Made by a program: the position numbers and the translations under genes
Notes under the pieces: model-generated
What the model was told of the DNA's origin: nothing
Database searches by the model: none
What the model saw: the letters and a program-made list of their open reading frames with translations, nothing else
Shown: positions 52,901-59,394 of the stretch, one piece after another
How the letters are laid out: each line of letters begins with the position of its first letter
Position numbering within the stretch: the stretch's first letter is position 1
Assembly (NCBI GenBank): GCA_015075405.1
Contig: JABTUK010000006.1
Coordinates: 310,001-374,000, forward strand
DNA from: Anaerolineales bacterium
GTDB taxonomy: Bacteria; Chloroflexota; Anaerolineae; 4572-78; J111
Reading direction: 5' to 3'
Length of the DNA: 64,000 bases

Positions 52901-55709
52901 AGCCGCCGTCAACCGCATGTTCACCGCCATCAACGCCGAAATCCGCCGCCGCCAGGCCCTCAACGCTGAAACTTTGACCAAGGATATTATCGAGTACCGG
53001 GCCAAAGGGCTGCATCTGACCCGCGAACCTTACCCGCACCTGTTCATCATCATTGACGAGTACGCCGAAATGATTGACGACAACCCCGAATACCGGGCCG
53101 AGTTGGAGAGCATCACCCGTGTGGGCCGGGCGCAGGGGGTCAATTTGATTTTGGCTTCGCAGCGGCCCAAGGGCGTGTCAGACCAGATGCGGGCCAACAT
53201 CAAGCTGCGCATCTGCTTGCGGGTGGAACAGGTGGACACCAGCCGCGAGATGCTGCGCGCCCCCGACGCCGCCTTTTTGCCCAACGGTATGCCGGGGCGT
53301 GGCTACATCCAGGTGGGCAACGAAAATCTTGAGCTTATCCAGGTTTCCTACACCGGCGAGAACCAGCCCGACGACCGGGAAGCGGCCGCCCTGTGGCCGG
53401 ATCGCCCCCCGCTGGCGGTCGCGGCCGGCGAGGATACGCCCAAGCTGTTTGATGCGGTGGTCAAGCTGTCCACCGAACTGGTCAACGGGCAGATGGCCCC
53501 CAAACCCTGGCCCAACTTCCTGCCGACCCAGTTCAGCTTGCAATCGCCCATCCTCGACGCCCAGAAAAACTGCACCTTTGTGCTGGTTCCAACGGTGAGC
53601 GACTGGCTCAACGGCGACACCGAGGCGCTCTGGCCGGGGGTGGACTGGCGCAAGGCGGCCATGCGCCCGGTGATGGGCCTGCTGGACAACCCGGCGGAGG
53701 CCATCCAGGAGCCGTTACTCTTTGATTTGAGCCGCTATCACCTGGCCGTTTTTGGCGACTCAGGCTGGGGCAAAACCTCGTTTCTGCGCTCGCTGCTGGT
53801 CAGCCTGGCCGCCACCCACTCGCCCGACGAGTTTCACGCCTACATCCTGGACCTGGGCGGGCGCAACTTCCGCAGCCTGGAAGATCTGCCCCACGTGGGC
53901 GCGGTTATCTACGCCGACGAGGAAACCTACGAGGAGCGTTTGCAGCGCTTGCTGGAAAAGCTGGAAAAAATGGTCGAAGAGCGGCAGCAAATTCTGAGTA
54001 ATGCCGACGCCAGCAACCTGTATGACTTCAACGCCCGCTTCCCGGAGCAAGCCCTGCCCGCCGTGGTAGTGATGATTGATAACTTTGCCGAATTGAATGA
54101 AAACTACGAAATGCTGGTCGAAACGACCATTGTGCCCCTGGTGCGCCGCTCGTTGAGTATGGGCCTCACCTTTGTGATTACGGCCAATGTGCCCACCAAC
54201 ATGCCCAGCAAATTTTATAACCTATTTGGCGAGCGGATCACCTTCAAGCAGGGCAATACCGACCGCTATATGGACATCGTTGGGCGGGGGGCTATTGAGA
54301 TTGAGGACACGGCCGGGCGCGGCTATATCCGGGTGGGTAAGCGGCCGCTGTTGTTCCATATCGCTTTGCCGGTAGGGCTTTTCCAGGGAGAGGATGGCCG
54401 GGATACCCTGCCCGAAGGGGATGAACTGCGTTTGATGGCCCGGCACATGCGCCAGCAGCTTGAAAGTATGACCTGGCGCAACCAGCCGGACCCGGTGACG
54501 GTTTTGCCCGAAATTGTGCCTTTACAGGAAGTGCTGGAGGAAGTCGGCCCGGCCAAACCGCAGCGCATTCAGGCGGTGTTGGGGCAAGACGGCAGCCTGC
54601 GCCCGGCGCTGTTCGACCTCAAGCGGCTGGGGCCGCACTTTACTGTGGTCGGGCCGCCGCTCTCCGGCAAAACAACAACCCTGTACAATTGGGTACTGTC
54701 GCTGGCCTACCGCTACTCGCCCGACCAGGTGCGGCTGGTGCTGGTGGACATGCAGCGCAAATTTATGGAGTACGACGGCAAACACAAGCTGGACGAACTG
54801 CCGCATGTCCTGGCGGCCATCTCCGAGGTGGAACAGATGGAGGGGCTGCTAGCCAACCTGAAGCGCGAAGGCGAGGTGCTGGCCAATCAAGCGCCCGGCT
54901 ACGAACTGTTTGTGATCATTGACAATTACGACGACTTGAGTGAAGAAATCGAGCGTATCCGCGAGCTGCCCAAAGAACTGGCCGGCCTGGCCCGCCGTTT
55001 CGGGCGCGATGGCTTGCACTTTATTATCGGCGGCACCCTCGACAGCGGTATCAGCGAGCTACGGCGGCGGGTGCAGGCCTCCAATTACGGTGTGGGCTTG
55101 CGGACGGCCCAGGCCGTGGAAACGCTGCGCGTAGCGCGCACGCCGCCGGAAATACGGGGCAAAGAATTGTCCATCGGGCGGGGTTTCATTGTCCGTTCCG
55201 GCCAGCCAACCATGATCCAGGTGGCGACGCCTTACGTGGGCAAAGGCATCCCAGCGAGCGCGGCTGATGGGGAAGAGGACGGGCAGCAGATAGGCCAGGC
55301 GTTGGATTGGTGGGTGGAAAAAATTAAGGCTAAATATCCCAAGCAGCAGGCTGCCTGGTCAGCACCGAGCAGTGGTGGAGAAACACCAGCCCCGGCGGCC
55401 TCGCCGCAAGACAATAAAAAACTGCTGCGCATGACCTCACTGCTCCAGCGAGGACTGCGTAAAGAGTTGACCCATCTGAAAGAAGGTAACGGATCCGGCG
55501 AACTGGTCACAGCCAAGCTCATTCAATTGGGCGGGGCCGGCTGGAACAACGAGCAAAAGCTGATGGAGCTATTGAAAGAAGTTTGGGTTAACGAGAAGCG
55601 GGCCAGCGGCCTGCCCGAAGAGATCATCCAGGCCACGTTCAGCGTGATGGACGATGAGTCAATTTTGTTGGATATTGAATCGTCGCTGCCGGTGGAGGGG
55701 GAACAGTAG
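46941..55709 (+). CDS. Giant FtsK/EccC-EssC-type secretion ATPase with seven P-loop domains
   Basis: This 2922-residue protein has two N-terminal membrane helices (about 38-58 and 65-87), then an EccC-like head (RSEARLWERR, VVRLGMG). Seven ATPase domains follow. P-loop Lys are at 565, 936, 1264, 1604, 1936, 2278 and 2577. Domains 1, 3 and 5 have canonical P-loops (GSTGSGKS, GGTGAGKS, GGTGSGKS), the VDYKGGGAF strand and Walker B with catalytic Glu (IIIDEFAEM or IIIDEYAEM). Domains 2, 4 and 6 have GASGWGKTT or GDSGWGKTS with IDNF. Domain 7 has GPPLSGKTT with IDNY. So a two-domain module of about 670-700 residues is present three times, plus one terminal domain. Known EccC has three ATPase domains. 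A helical tail of about 150 residues (from 2790) is extra. It should power WXG100 export. Confidence 0.95.
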   Translation: MNEPIYIDRPPRIQPELPFDQIEIPTPPDKEEQGNARLLQVGLPLLTIVGYILIGTLGGGGRNPLFILPMALSVLASVGFSIYSYRQEKQRQAEIEKAYSERIIELTKEMNIQHDMQRRFYRYNYPDRLTTFRIVHNARAEVEKPERTLRSEARLWERRVSDDDFGVVRLGMGSLPSTVTYVLGEVENFEDYQVREAMKLEEDSQFVSDIPVIISLRTPHEDKKEEDEEDDEEKERKEAQANRTPVTHALGIAGEPQSVYAYTRAMLAHYLVFHAPSDAKLYLLAASKKEWAWAEAVPHSQKDDLSQYLCFLEDIKEDKTEKGFDDDEEGALGQYLEGIRKLLAQRKIRLQERDENQGGADPTLPFLLVVVDLLDSIYDEKSPLGSLTSDAAISILLEEGAQLGAAVIFLVPERSKVPSGCTGVIEMERTTPATNSKLEQSQKLHFRYSEVGVNSFRYVGEADYVTRPDEMTILTQQLAQLRIRESFGANLTRTVPFLDFMGYKSILDLQADTWKKWQDSVKPKYANWLRCKIGMMSGNKPRTMVFSAKRDGVHGMVAGSTGSGKSELLISLITGLSVTYDPTVLNFVLVDYKGGGAFKGFEDLPHCVDIITNLQGEGVTRMFTAIQSEMQRRQALNAETETKNIVDYRQKGLHETYHPYPYLFIIIDEFAEMIADRAEFKGQLESITRVGRAQGVSLILAAQRPSGVTDQMRSNIKFRICLRVETSGESREMLRRSDAAFLPTDIPGRGYLQVGNDEIELIQTAYTGDKVIDPNRTPQARVIWPDRNELYDASQDQEPPELYKAIVAMLGKMAREHGIEKQRAPWPDFLPNRLSLSELLVSPDQTIPAVTSEGYLIDVDKIMLGLKPDIALTLNPGVNKWLNGEVGWLERQDWENYALRPVVGLVDNPYAAKQLPLVIDLPRGHVSLFGASGWGKTTFIRTLVVSLTATHSPNHLHVYVLDLGGRNLGVLENLPHVGSVIIPDAEGYEERVEQLLRELDDIVEQRKTILYNAGVPDLYKYNDTHPTTPLPAIVVCIDNFIEFKETFGGDAESDVETVFDKFVGLARQAKPYGIHFVITVSQPVVLSSQLQSLFTERLTLKLADPTEYRAIVGGQVGDIGDVPGRGYVKIGHLPLTFQIAQPIDLARDANETKELEQYAQSMQDFITSTGYVYKKPVRVDALPRSILFKQILARKLNLELNETFVDQLRLSTAQNWQDSLKPELADWLKVTIGVVSGNRLREMHFEAKKDGVHGMVAGGTGAGKSELLMTLIVGLALNYDPSVLNFVLVDYKGGGAFQPFRDLPHCIDIVTNLNKSAVKRFFTAINAEMQRRQKLNADTGTKDIVEYRAKGLHLTNEPYPHLYIIIDEYAEMITDNPEFKDELDSITRVGRAQGVNLLLASQRPTGVSDQMRANIKFRICLRVEQVDTSREMLRRSDAAFLPNGMPGRGYLQVGNENIELIQMAYTGENYEYAELREGGKQAKFYDVVVDLCNELLQGQAPRTPWPPFLPTKLTMSSPLVEAYLDKEYEHLMTLGQFERITSLNPFIRRWFTGKVAWPGMDWTKTAMRAIAGLADDPYNARQLPLVVDFTKGHVVLFGASGWGKTTFMRSLVVSLAATHSPAEFHAHIFDLGGRNLEVLNALPHVGTIIMPDERGYEERVQQILRELNDIVDERKKLFSEVGVSTLYDYNISHPDRIEPAILVVIDNFPEFIETFGDTSKKDSEDNLLEAFVLLVRQAKAYGLHFVISVNRLNELSSKLYSLFTERLTLRLSDSGDYRSIVGGTPAEIDEIPGRGYVKAGRQPLEFQIAFAVGEFDEQGQIKAEIAQIRQLGQLMHDLGRKAWSGREPLRIDALPKSSSYRQVLAEVFGINQETGFLDELKEAIRQKWATTGSAEHADWLSAVLGITSGNRKRTLHLSAKTDGVHGMIAGGTGSGKSEMLMTMLVGLAVFQSPDILNFVLVDYKGGGAFKPFEKLPHVVDIVTNLNKAAVNRMFTAINAEIRRRQALNAETLTKDIIEYRAKGLHLTREPYPHLFIIIDEYAEMIDDNPEYRAELESITRVGRAQGVNLILASQRPKGVSDQMRANIKLRICLRVEQVDTSREMLRAPDAAFLPNGMPGRGYIQVGNENLELIQVSYTGENQPDDREAAALWPDRPPLAVAAGEDTPKLFDAVVKLSTELVNGQMAPKPWPNFLPTQFSLQSPILDAQKNCTFVLVPTVSDWLNGDTEALWPGVDWRKAAMRPVMGLLDNPAEAIQEPLLFDLSRYHLAVFGDSGWGKTSFLRSLLVSLAATHSPDEFHAYILDLGGRNFRSLEDLPHVGAVIYADEETYEERLQRLLEKLEKMVEERQQILSNADASNLYDFNARFPEQALPAVVVMIDNFAELNENYEMLVETTIVPLVRRSLSMGLTFVITANVPTNMPSKFYNLFGERITFKQGNTDRYMDIVGRGAIEIEDTAGRGYIRVGKRPLLFHIALPVGLFQGEDGRDTLPEGDELRLMARHMRQQLESMTWRNQPDPVTVLPEIVPLQEVLEEVGPAKPQRIQAVLGQDGSLRPALFDLKRLGPHFTVVGPPLSGKTTTLYNWVLSLAYRYSPDQVRLVLVDMQRKFMEYDGKHKLDELPHVLAAISEVEQMEGLLANLKREGEVLANQAPGYELFVIIDNYDDLSEEIERIRELPKELAGLARRFGRDGLHFIIGGTLDSGISELRRRVQASNYGVGLRTAQAVETLRVARTPPEIRGKELSIGRGFIVRSGQPTMIQVATPYVGKGIPASAADGEEDGQQIGQALDWWVEKIKAKYPKQQAAWSAPSSGGETPAPAASPQDNKKLLRMTSLLQRGLRKELTHLKEGNGSGELVTAKLIQLGGAGWNNEQKLMELLKEVWVNEKRASGLPEEIIQATFSVMDDESILLDIESSLPVEGEQ

Positions 55710-55712
55710 TCA

Positions 55713-55969
55713 GTAATCAGTAGCCAGTAGTCAGACTGATCACTGCTAACTGATTACTATTTTTCACAGGAGTCGGACAGTTCCACTGGAACGACACCGG
55801 CAGTGAAAATGGAGTCCAAAAACGTAGCTTTTGCGACTAGAATTCAAAAGCTGCGCTTTTGGACTCCGGGATGCCTATTTACGAAGGAATGTTCACGAGT
55901 CTAAGCACGCCACCAGGAATGAAATTATCTTTCTGGTTACTGACTACTGACTACTGATTACTATTTTTC
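55713..55969. repeat. Heptamer arrays and a 57-bp hairpin between secretion genes
   Basis: Units of cagtaatcagtag (55713-55733) and tactgactactga (about 55937-55966) are complementary and flank the region. Between them, ggagtccaaaaacgtagc (55811 on) pairs with 55845-55867 over 23 bp with two mismatches. No gene is present. The second array ends about 15 bp before the next start codon. Confidence 0.8.
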
Positions 55970-55984
55970 AATGGAGTGTTTTAC

Positions 55985-56635
55985 ATGAGCACCAACCAAG
56001 CCCGACTTGAGCTGCATATTGACGTTTTTGAAAAAAAAGAGCAGCGCGCCCTCGCTTTACCCAATTTGAAGCCGCCAGAGCTGGTCGAGGCGATTCTACA
56101 GGAGTTTCGTGAGCTGGAATATTTGAGCAGTACCCCCAGTGACTATCTACTGCTTAAGGCCGCCGATAAAACCCCTCTCAATAACGAGGGCGACTTGCAG
56201 CAGCAGGTCGGCAATGCCGGGCGGTTGATCCTGGTCGAAAACAGGCCGGCGCCGCCCAAGGACACCCGGCGGCCAGCCCAGGAGATTTATTTGCGTGAGC
56301 AAGCAAGCGGCAAAGTTTATAAGCTGAACTGGCTGCCGGCAATTATTGGCCGTCCCGATAAAAATCAACCGTATAATGACCGGCTGGCCGTAAATTTGGA
56401 GCCGCACCCGGCTGGTCTGCGCGTTTCTCGCCGTCAGGCCTTGATTACCGAAGAAGGCGGGCAGTATTTTATCGAGAGTATGTCGCGCAATCCTACGGCC
56501 ATCAAAACCGGCGAGGATAAAACGATTATTGTGGACTCAGGCAAACAGCCGTTAAAGCACGGCGACATTATCTTTCTGGAGCGCAGCAATATCGCTCTAA
56601 AATTCATCGTGCGTTCGGGTTCGGTAGCAAAATAG
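55985..56635 (+). CDS. Ubiquitin-like (YukD/EsaB-type) domain fused to an FHA domain
   Basis: A 216-residue protein from ATG 55985, with ggag 8 bp upstream. Residues about 5-88 look like a ubiquitin-like beta-grasp of the YukD/EsaB/EccD kind (ARLELHIDVFEKKEQRALAL, ending GRLILVENRPAP). Residues about 105-212 are an FHA domain: AIIGRPDKN, GLRVSRRQALI and FIESMSRNPTAI, with Arg and Ser at the phospho-Thr site. EsaB/YukD is a small stand-alone part of Firmicutes type VII systems. A fusion to FHA would tie it to the kinase signal. The FHA call is firm; the ubiquitin-like call rests on length, pattern and context. Confidence 0.8.
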   Translation: MSTNQARLELHIDVFEKKEQRALALPNLKPPELVEAILQEFRELEYLSSTPSDYLLLKAADKTPLNNEGDLQQQVGNAGRLILVENRPAPPKDTRRPAQEIYLREQASGKVYKLNWLPAIIGRPDKNQPYNDRLAVNLEPHPAGLRVSRRQALITEEGGQYFIESMSRNPTAIKTGEDKTIIVDSGKQPLKHGDIIFLERSNIALKFIVRSGSVAK

Positions 56636-56648
56636 GAGAAATGAAACC

Positions 56649-57863
56649 ATGGCCGATATTATTCAGGTAGATCACGAAACTTTAGAAACCGTTGCCGCCA
56701 AGTTTAGCCAGCAGGCAGAAGCGGTCGAGCAAATGTATCAAAACGTCCAGAACACGATGAACCGGCTCAAAAATGATTGGATTGGCCGGGGTTCTGAGGC
56801 TTTTTTCTCTGAAATGGAGAAAGAGGTTTTGCCGGCGGTACGGCGGCTGATTGACGCCCTGAGTCTGGCCAATGACGTAACGAAGGACATCAACCAGGTG
56901 ATGCAGCAGGCGGATGAAGAAGCAGCTTCGCCCTTTAAGAATGAGACGGCAGGTGGCGGCGCGAATGGGGCCGGCGCAGGCGCGAGCGCAGCAAATGGGG
57001 CCGGGGGCGGCGCTGCCGGACTCGGCGGCAGGTTGGGGGCCGCGTTTGACTCGCTGAGAACCTCCCTATTTGGAAATAGCGGCGGCCCTGGCAATACGTT
57101 GGGGAACAACTTTTTTAGTGGCGATGTGTTCGGCGGTGGGGCCGAGGGTTATAATCCGGGCGGCAATGATTACGGAGTTCCTGGCGATTGGCTCTCCGGC
57201 GTCACCGACTCGCTGCAAGGCTACATGAAGGATAACTACAACGATTATGGCATCCCTAAAGATTGGCTGTCGGGCGTCACCGAGGGGCTGCAACAAGACT
57301 CGGCGGGGGGCGAGGCTGAGGGCGAAGCTGCGTCAGAGTCGGGTGGGTCCGGCGGCGGCTCCGGTGGGGGTGGTGGTGAAGAAGAAAAGAGCAAGGAATC
57401 GGGTGGTAGCTCGGGCGGTGGCTCAGGGGGCGGGTCTGGCGGCGGTGAGCCGGCCACACCCGAAGAGACCGCCACCGGTGAGAGCTACCCCGGTGGCGGT
57501 GGTTATGGCGGGGGTGGATCGCCCCAAACGGAAATCAGCAGCCCCTATGCCCGCGGGGGGGCGTTTGCCCAGGGTAATTTTGGCGGCGGGGGTGAAGGCG
57601 GCGGTGAGGGAGGCCAGCAGCCGGGCCGATTGCAGTATCAGCCGTTTGGCGGTGTTATCGGCGGGGGAATGGGTGGCGCGTCGGCGGCTGCGGGTGGCGG
57701 CGGCACAGCCGGGGCCTCGTCCGGTGGCGGTGGAGGCGGTGGCGCTCCGGCTGGCGGGGCCGCCGAGGCGGCCAATTTTGGCCTGCCGATTGGCATTGCC
57801 GCGGCCAGCCCTTTTGTGGCCTTGTTGGGTAAAGTTCTTAAAAAGAAATCTAACGACGATTGA
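56649..57863 (+). CDS. Long Gly-rich protein with N-terminal WXG100 domain, probable secreted effector or surface protein
   Basis: This 404-residue protein opens with a full WXG100 domain (residues 1-95; Trp44-Ile45-Gly46 in KNDWIGRGSEAFF), nearly the same as protein 1 of the small set, including the end AASPF. Residues 100-370 are Gly/Ala/Ser-rich. They contain a duplicated motif (YGVPGDWLSGVTDSLQ and YGIPKDWLSGVTEGLQ) and (GGS)n stretches. The end is a hydrophobic helix with a basic tail (LPIGIAAASPFVALLGKVLK). The layout recalls PE/PPE and long WXG100 effectors. It may be exported and stay attached by its C-terminus. Starts 13 bp after the FHA fusion gene. Confidence 0.88.
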   Translation: MADIIQVDHETLETVAAKFSQQAEAVEQMYQNVQNTMNRLKNDWIGRGSEAFFSEMEKEVLPAVRRLIDALSLANDVTKDINQVMQQADEEAASPFKNETAGGGANGAGAGASAANGAGGGAAGLGGRLGAAFDSLRTSLFGNSGGPGNTLGNNFFSGDVFGGGAEGYNPGGNDYGVPGDWLSGVTDSLQGYMKDNYNDYGIPKDWLSGVTEGLQQDSAGGEAEGEAASESGGSGGGSGGGGGEEEKSKESGGSSGGGSGGGSGGGEPATPEETATGESYPGGGGYGGGGSPQTEISSPYARGGAFAQGNFGGGGEGGGEGGQQPGRLQYQPFGGVIGGGMGGASAAAGGGGTAGASSGGGGGGGAPAGGAAEAANFGLPIGIAAASPFVALLGKVLKKKSNDD

Positions 57864-57872
57864 GGATAAGCG

Positions 57873-58676
57873 ATGAACGGCGAAAAAAGTTTAGAACCGA
57901 TTAATATCCTGCTGTCGCGGGAAGAACTCCTGTTTGTGCTTAATGCCTTGCAGTCCGATTTTATCCCTGGTCTCGACCCGGACCCGCAGGGTGAGTTGAC
58001 CCTGGCCCAGGAAACATTTGGCATCACAGTTGCCGGGCGGGCGCTGCGAGCGCGTGAATTGGCCCGGCAGCGGCCCGGCGGCGAGGTTGAGCTTCATACC
58101 GCTCTGCTGACAATGGTCGGCGTCTGCATTTACTCTCAGAATGTCCTGTTTGCCTATCATTGGTCGGGCAATGCGACCTTGCCCACCCGCTACTTCGGCC
58201 ATATTCGGGGCAATGATATTGTTGCGCACACGCGGCCAGACGAGGTACTGCATCTTTTCTCGCTCCTGCCGGATAAAGCACAACTGGCCGATCAGGTTTT
58301 GGCTGTGTGCCAGTATGCCGACGTTCCGTCTGCCCCACCCCTTGAATTTTCTGCGCCCGCCGAACTCTTTGCCCAGGTACGCCAGTTAGCCGGCGCCGGA
58401 GAAGCGGCCAAAGCCACCAATTTGCTGGTGGGTAACGATGTGGCGGCTGAAACGGCCAGAACCTTTGTGGATACGCTGGCCCACGCGCCAAAAGTCTCCA
58501 TTCTGCAAACGGTTAAACAACCGGGCGACGGTACCGTGCAAAAGCGCGATTTTACCCTGCTGCAAAACGGTCACCAAGCCTGGCTGGCCATCGCTGCGGC
58601 AGAGCCGGACGCTCCGTTACGGATCAAGACCACCAGCGGCGCGGAAATTCGGACCTTGTTGACCGAATGGTTGTGA
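57873..58676 (+). CDS. EspG-like candidate chaperone of the secretion locus
   Basis: This 267-residue soluble protein starts 9 bp after the Gly-rich WXG100 gene. The N-terminal part (LSREELLFVLNALQSDFIPG) and the block around ETFGITVAGRALRAREL resemble, in pattern and length, the EspG proteins of mycobacterial ESX systems. EspG binds PE-PPE substrates in the cytosol. The middle has a beta-rich part (YSQNVLFAYHWSGN, RYFGHIRGNDIVAHT) and the end LRIKTTSGAEIRTLL. Similarity is by shape rather than clear motifs, so the name is a proposal. Its place directly after a PPE-like long substrate supports it. Confidence 0.55.
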   Translation: MNGEKSLEPINILLSREELLFVLNALQSDFIPGLDPDPQGELTLAQETFGITVAGRALRARELARQRPGGEVELHTALLTMVGVCIYSQNVLFAYHWSGNATLPTRYFGHIRGNDIVAHTRPDEVLHLFSLLPDKAQLADQVLAVCQYADVPSAPPLEFSAPAELFAQVRQLAGAGEAAKATNLLVGNDVAAETARTFVDTLAHAPKVSILQTVKQPGDGTVQKRDFTLLQNGHQAWLAIAAAEPDAPLRIKTTSGAEIRTLLTEWL

Positions 58677-58758
58677 GCAGGTCAGTTTTTTGAACTTAGT
58701 GATTTGTCAAGGCTCTTTTTGAGAATCTTGAGTAAATGGTCAGACCATCCACTTCGGG

Positions 58759-59010
58759 TTATAATGTACTCAAAAGGATACAGTCAATATCCATTTTTAT
58801 TGCTTCTACCTTTATCCCCTGCCCGGCTCGCAAACTCTCCCTGGCCTGGGTGACTCGGCGCAAAAAGCGTTCATCATGCTCCAGCCGGTAATCACACCAA
58901 TCATCTTCGCTGGCAAAACCCACCAACAACCCTGCTGGCTTCCCAGGCCGGGTGATTACAATCGTTTCTTCTTCAGGATTTTGTGGGCAAACTGGCTGTC
59001 CGTAGCGATA
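58759..59010 (-). pseudogene. Remnant of a Phd/YefM-type antitoxin
   Basis: On the minus strand an 84-codon open stretch without a proper start reads YGQPVCPQNPEEETIVITRP and then GKPAGLLVGFASEDDW. It continues CDYRLEHDERFLRRVTQARE to a stop at 58759. This is the C-terminal half of a Phd/YefM-like antitoxin of the kind ending in DYRLE..RFL. The N-terminal half is gone (an in-frame TAG lies at 59011-59013) and no toxin gene is adjacent. The rest of 58677-59300 shows no supportable gene. Confidence 0.5.
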
Positions 59011-59312
59011 CTACCTTTACCCCGCCCCCGCTCGGCGATGAAGTCGCCGAGCTATTAAACAGCACCCGATCAATCGGGCTAAATTTCGGCTTCAAGTCCG
59101 ATTCATCGGACGCCGTTTGATAGCCGGGGCGATTTATCCCCCGGCGGTGGCTGCCTAAATTCAAGCGACTGGTATCATTTGAGTTTGTCCACCGAATCGC
59201 TTCAACCTTGTGTGCTTGGCTTGGCAATATTTATAACATTCGCTATAAAAATTGCCTCTCTCCTTATCCTGTGCTAGACTCCGGGGAAAATTGGAAGAAT
59301 GGAAGGGTGACA

Positions 59313-59360
59313 CGAAGAGGCGAGGAGGCGAAGGATATATCCCGCCTCCTCGCCTCTTCG
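59313..59360. repeat. Perfect 18-bp hairpin of octamer units before the radical SAM gene
   Basis: cgaagaggcgaggaggcg (59313-59330) pairs exactly with 59343-59360 around a 12-base loop. Partial pairing continues outward on both sides (ggaag ... cttcc). The arms are the cctcctcg unit and its complement, as found inside the glycosyltransferase genes. It ends 21 bp before the ribosome site of the next gene. Confidence 0.85.
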
Positions 59361-59394
59361 CACCATCCAATTCTCTTCCCTCAGGAGGACACCC

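Noticed and set aside
48600..55300. Giant ATPase as an assembly duplication
   Set aside because: The three modules differ clearly at the DNA and protein levels (different linkers, P-loops and Walker B neighbours), so a simple misassembly is unlikely; reads should still be checked.
58876..59058. Short rightward frames between the EspG-like and radical SAM genes
   Set aside because: They are antisense to the antitoxin remnant and have no ribosome site or family.
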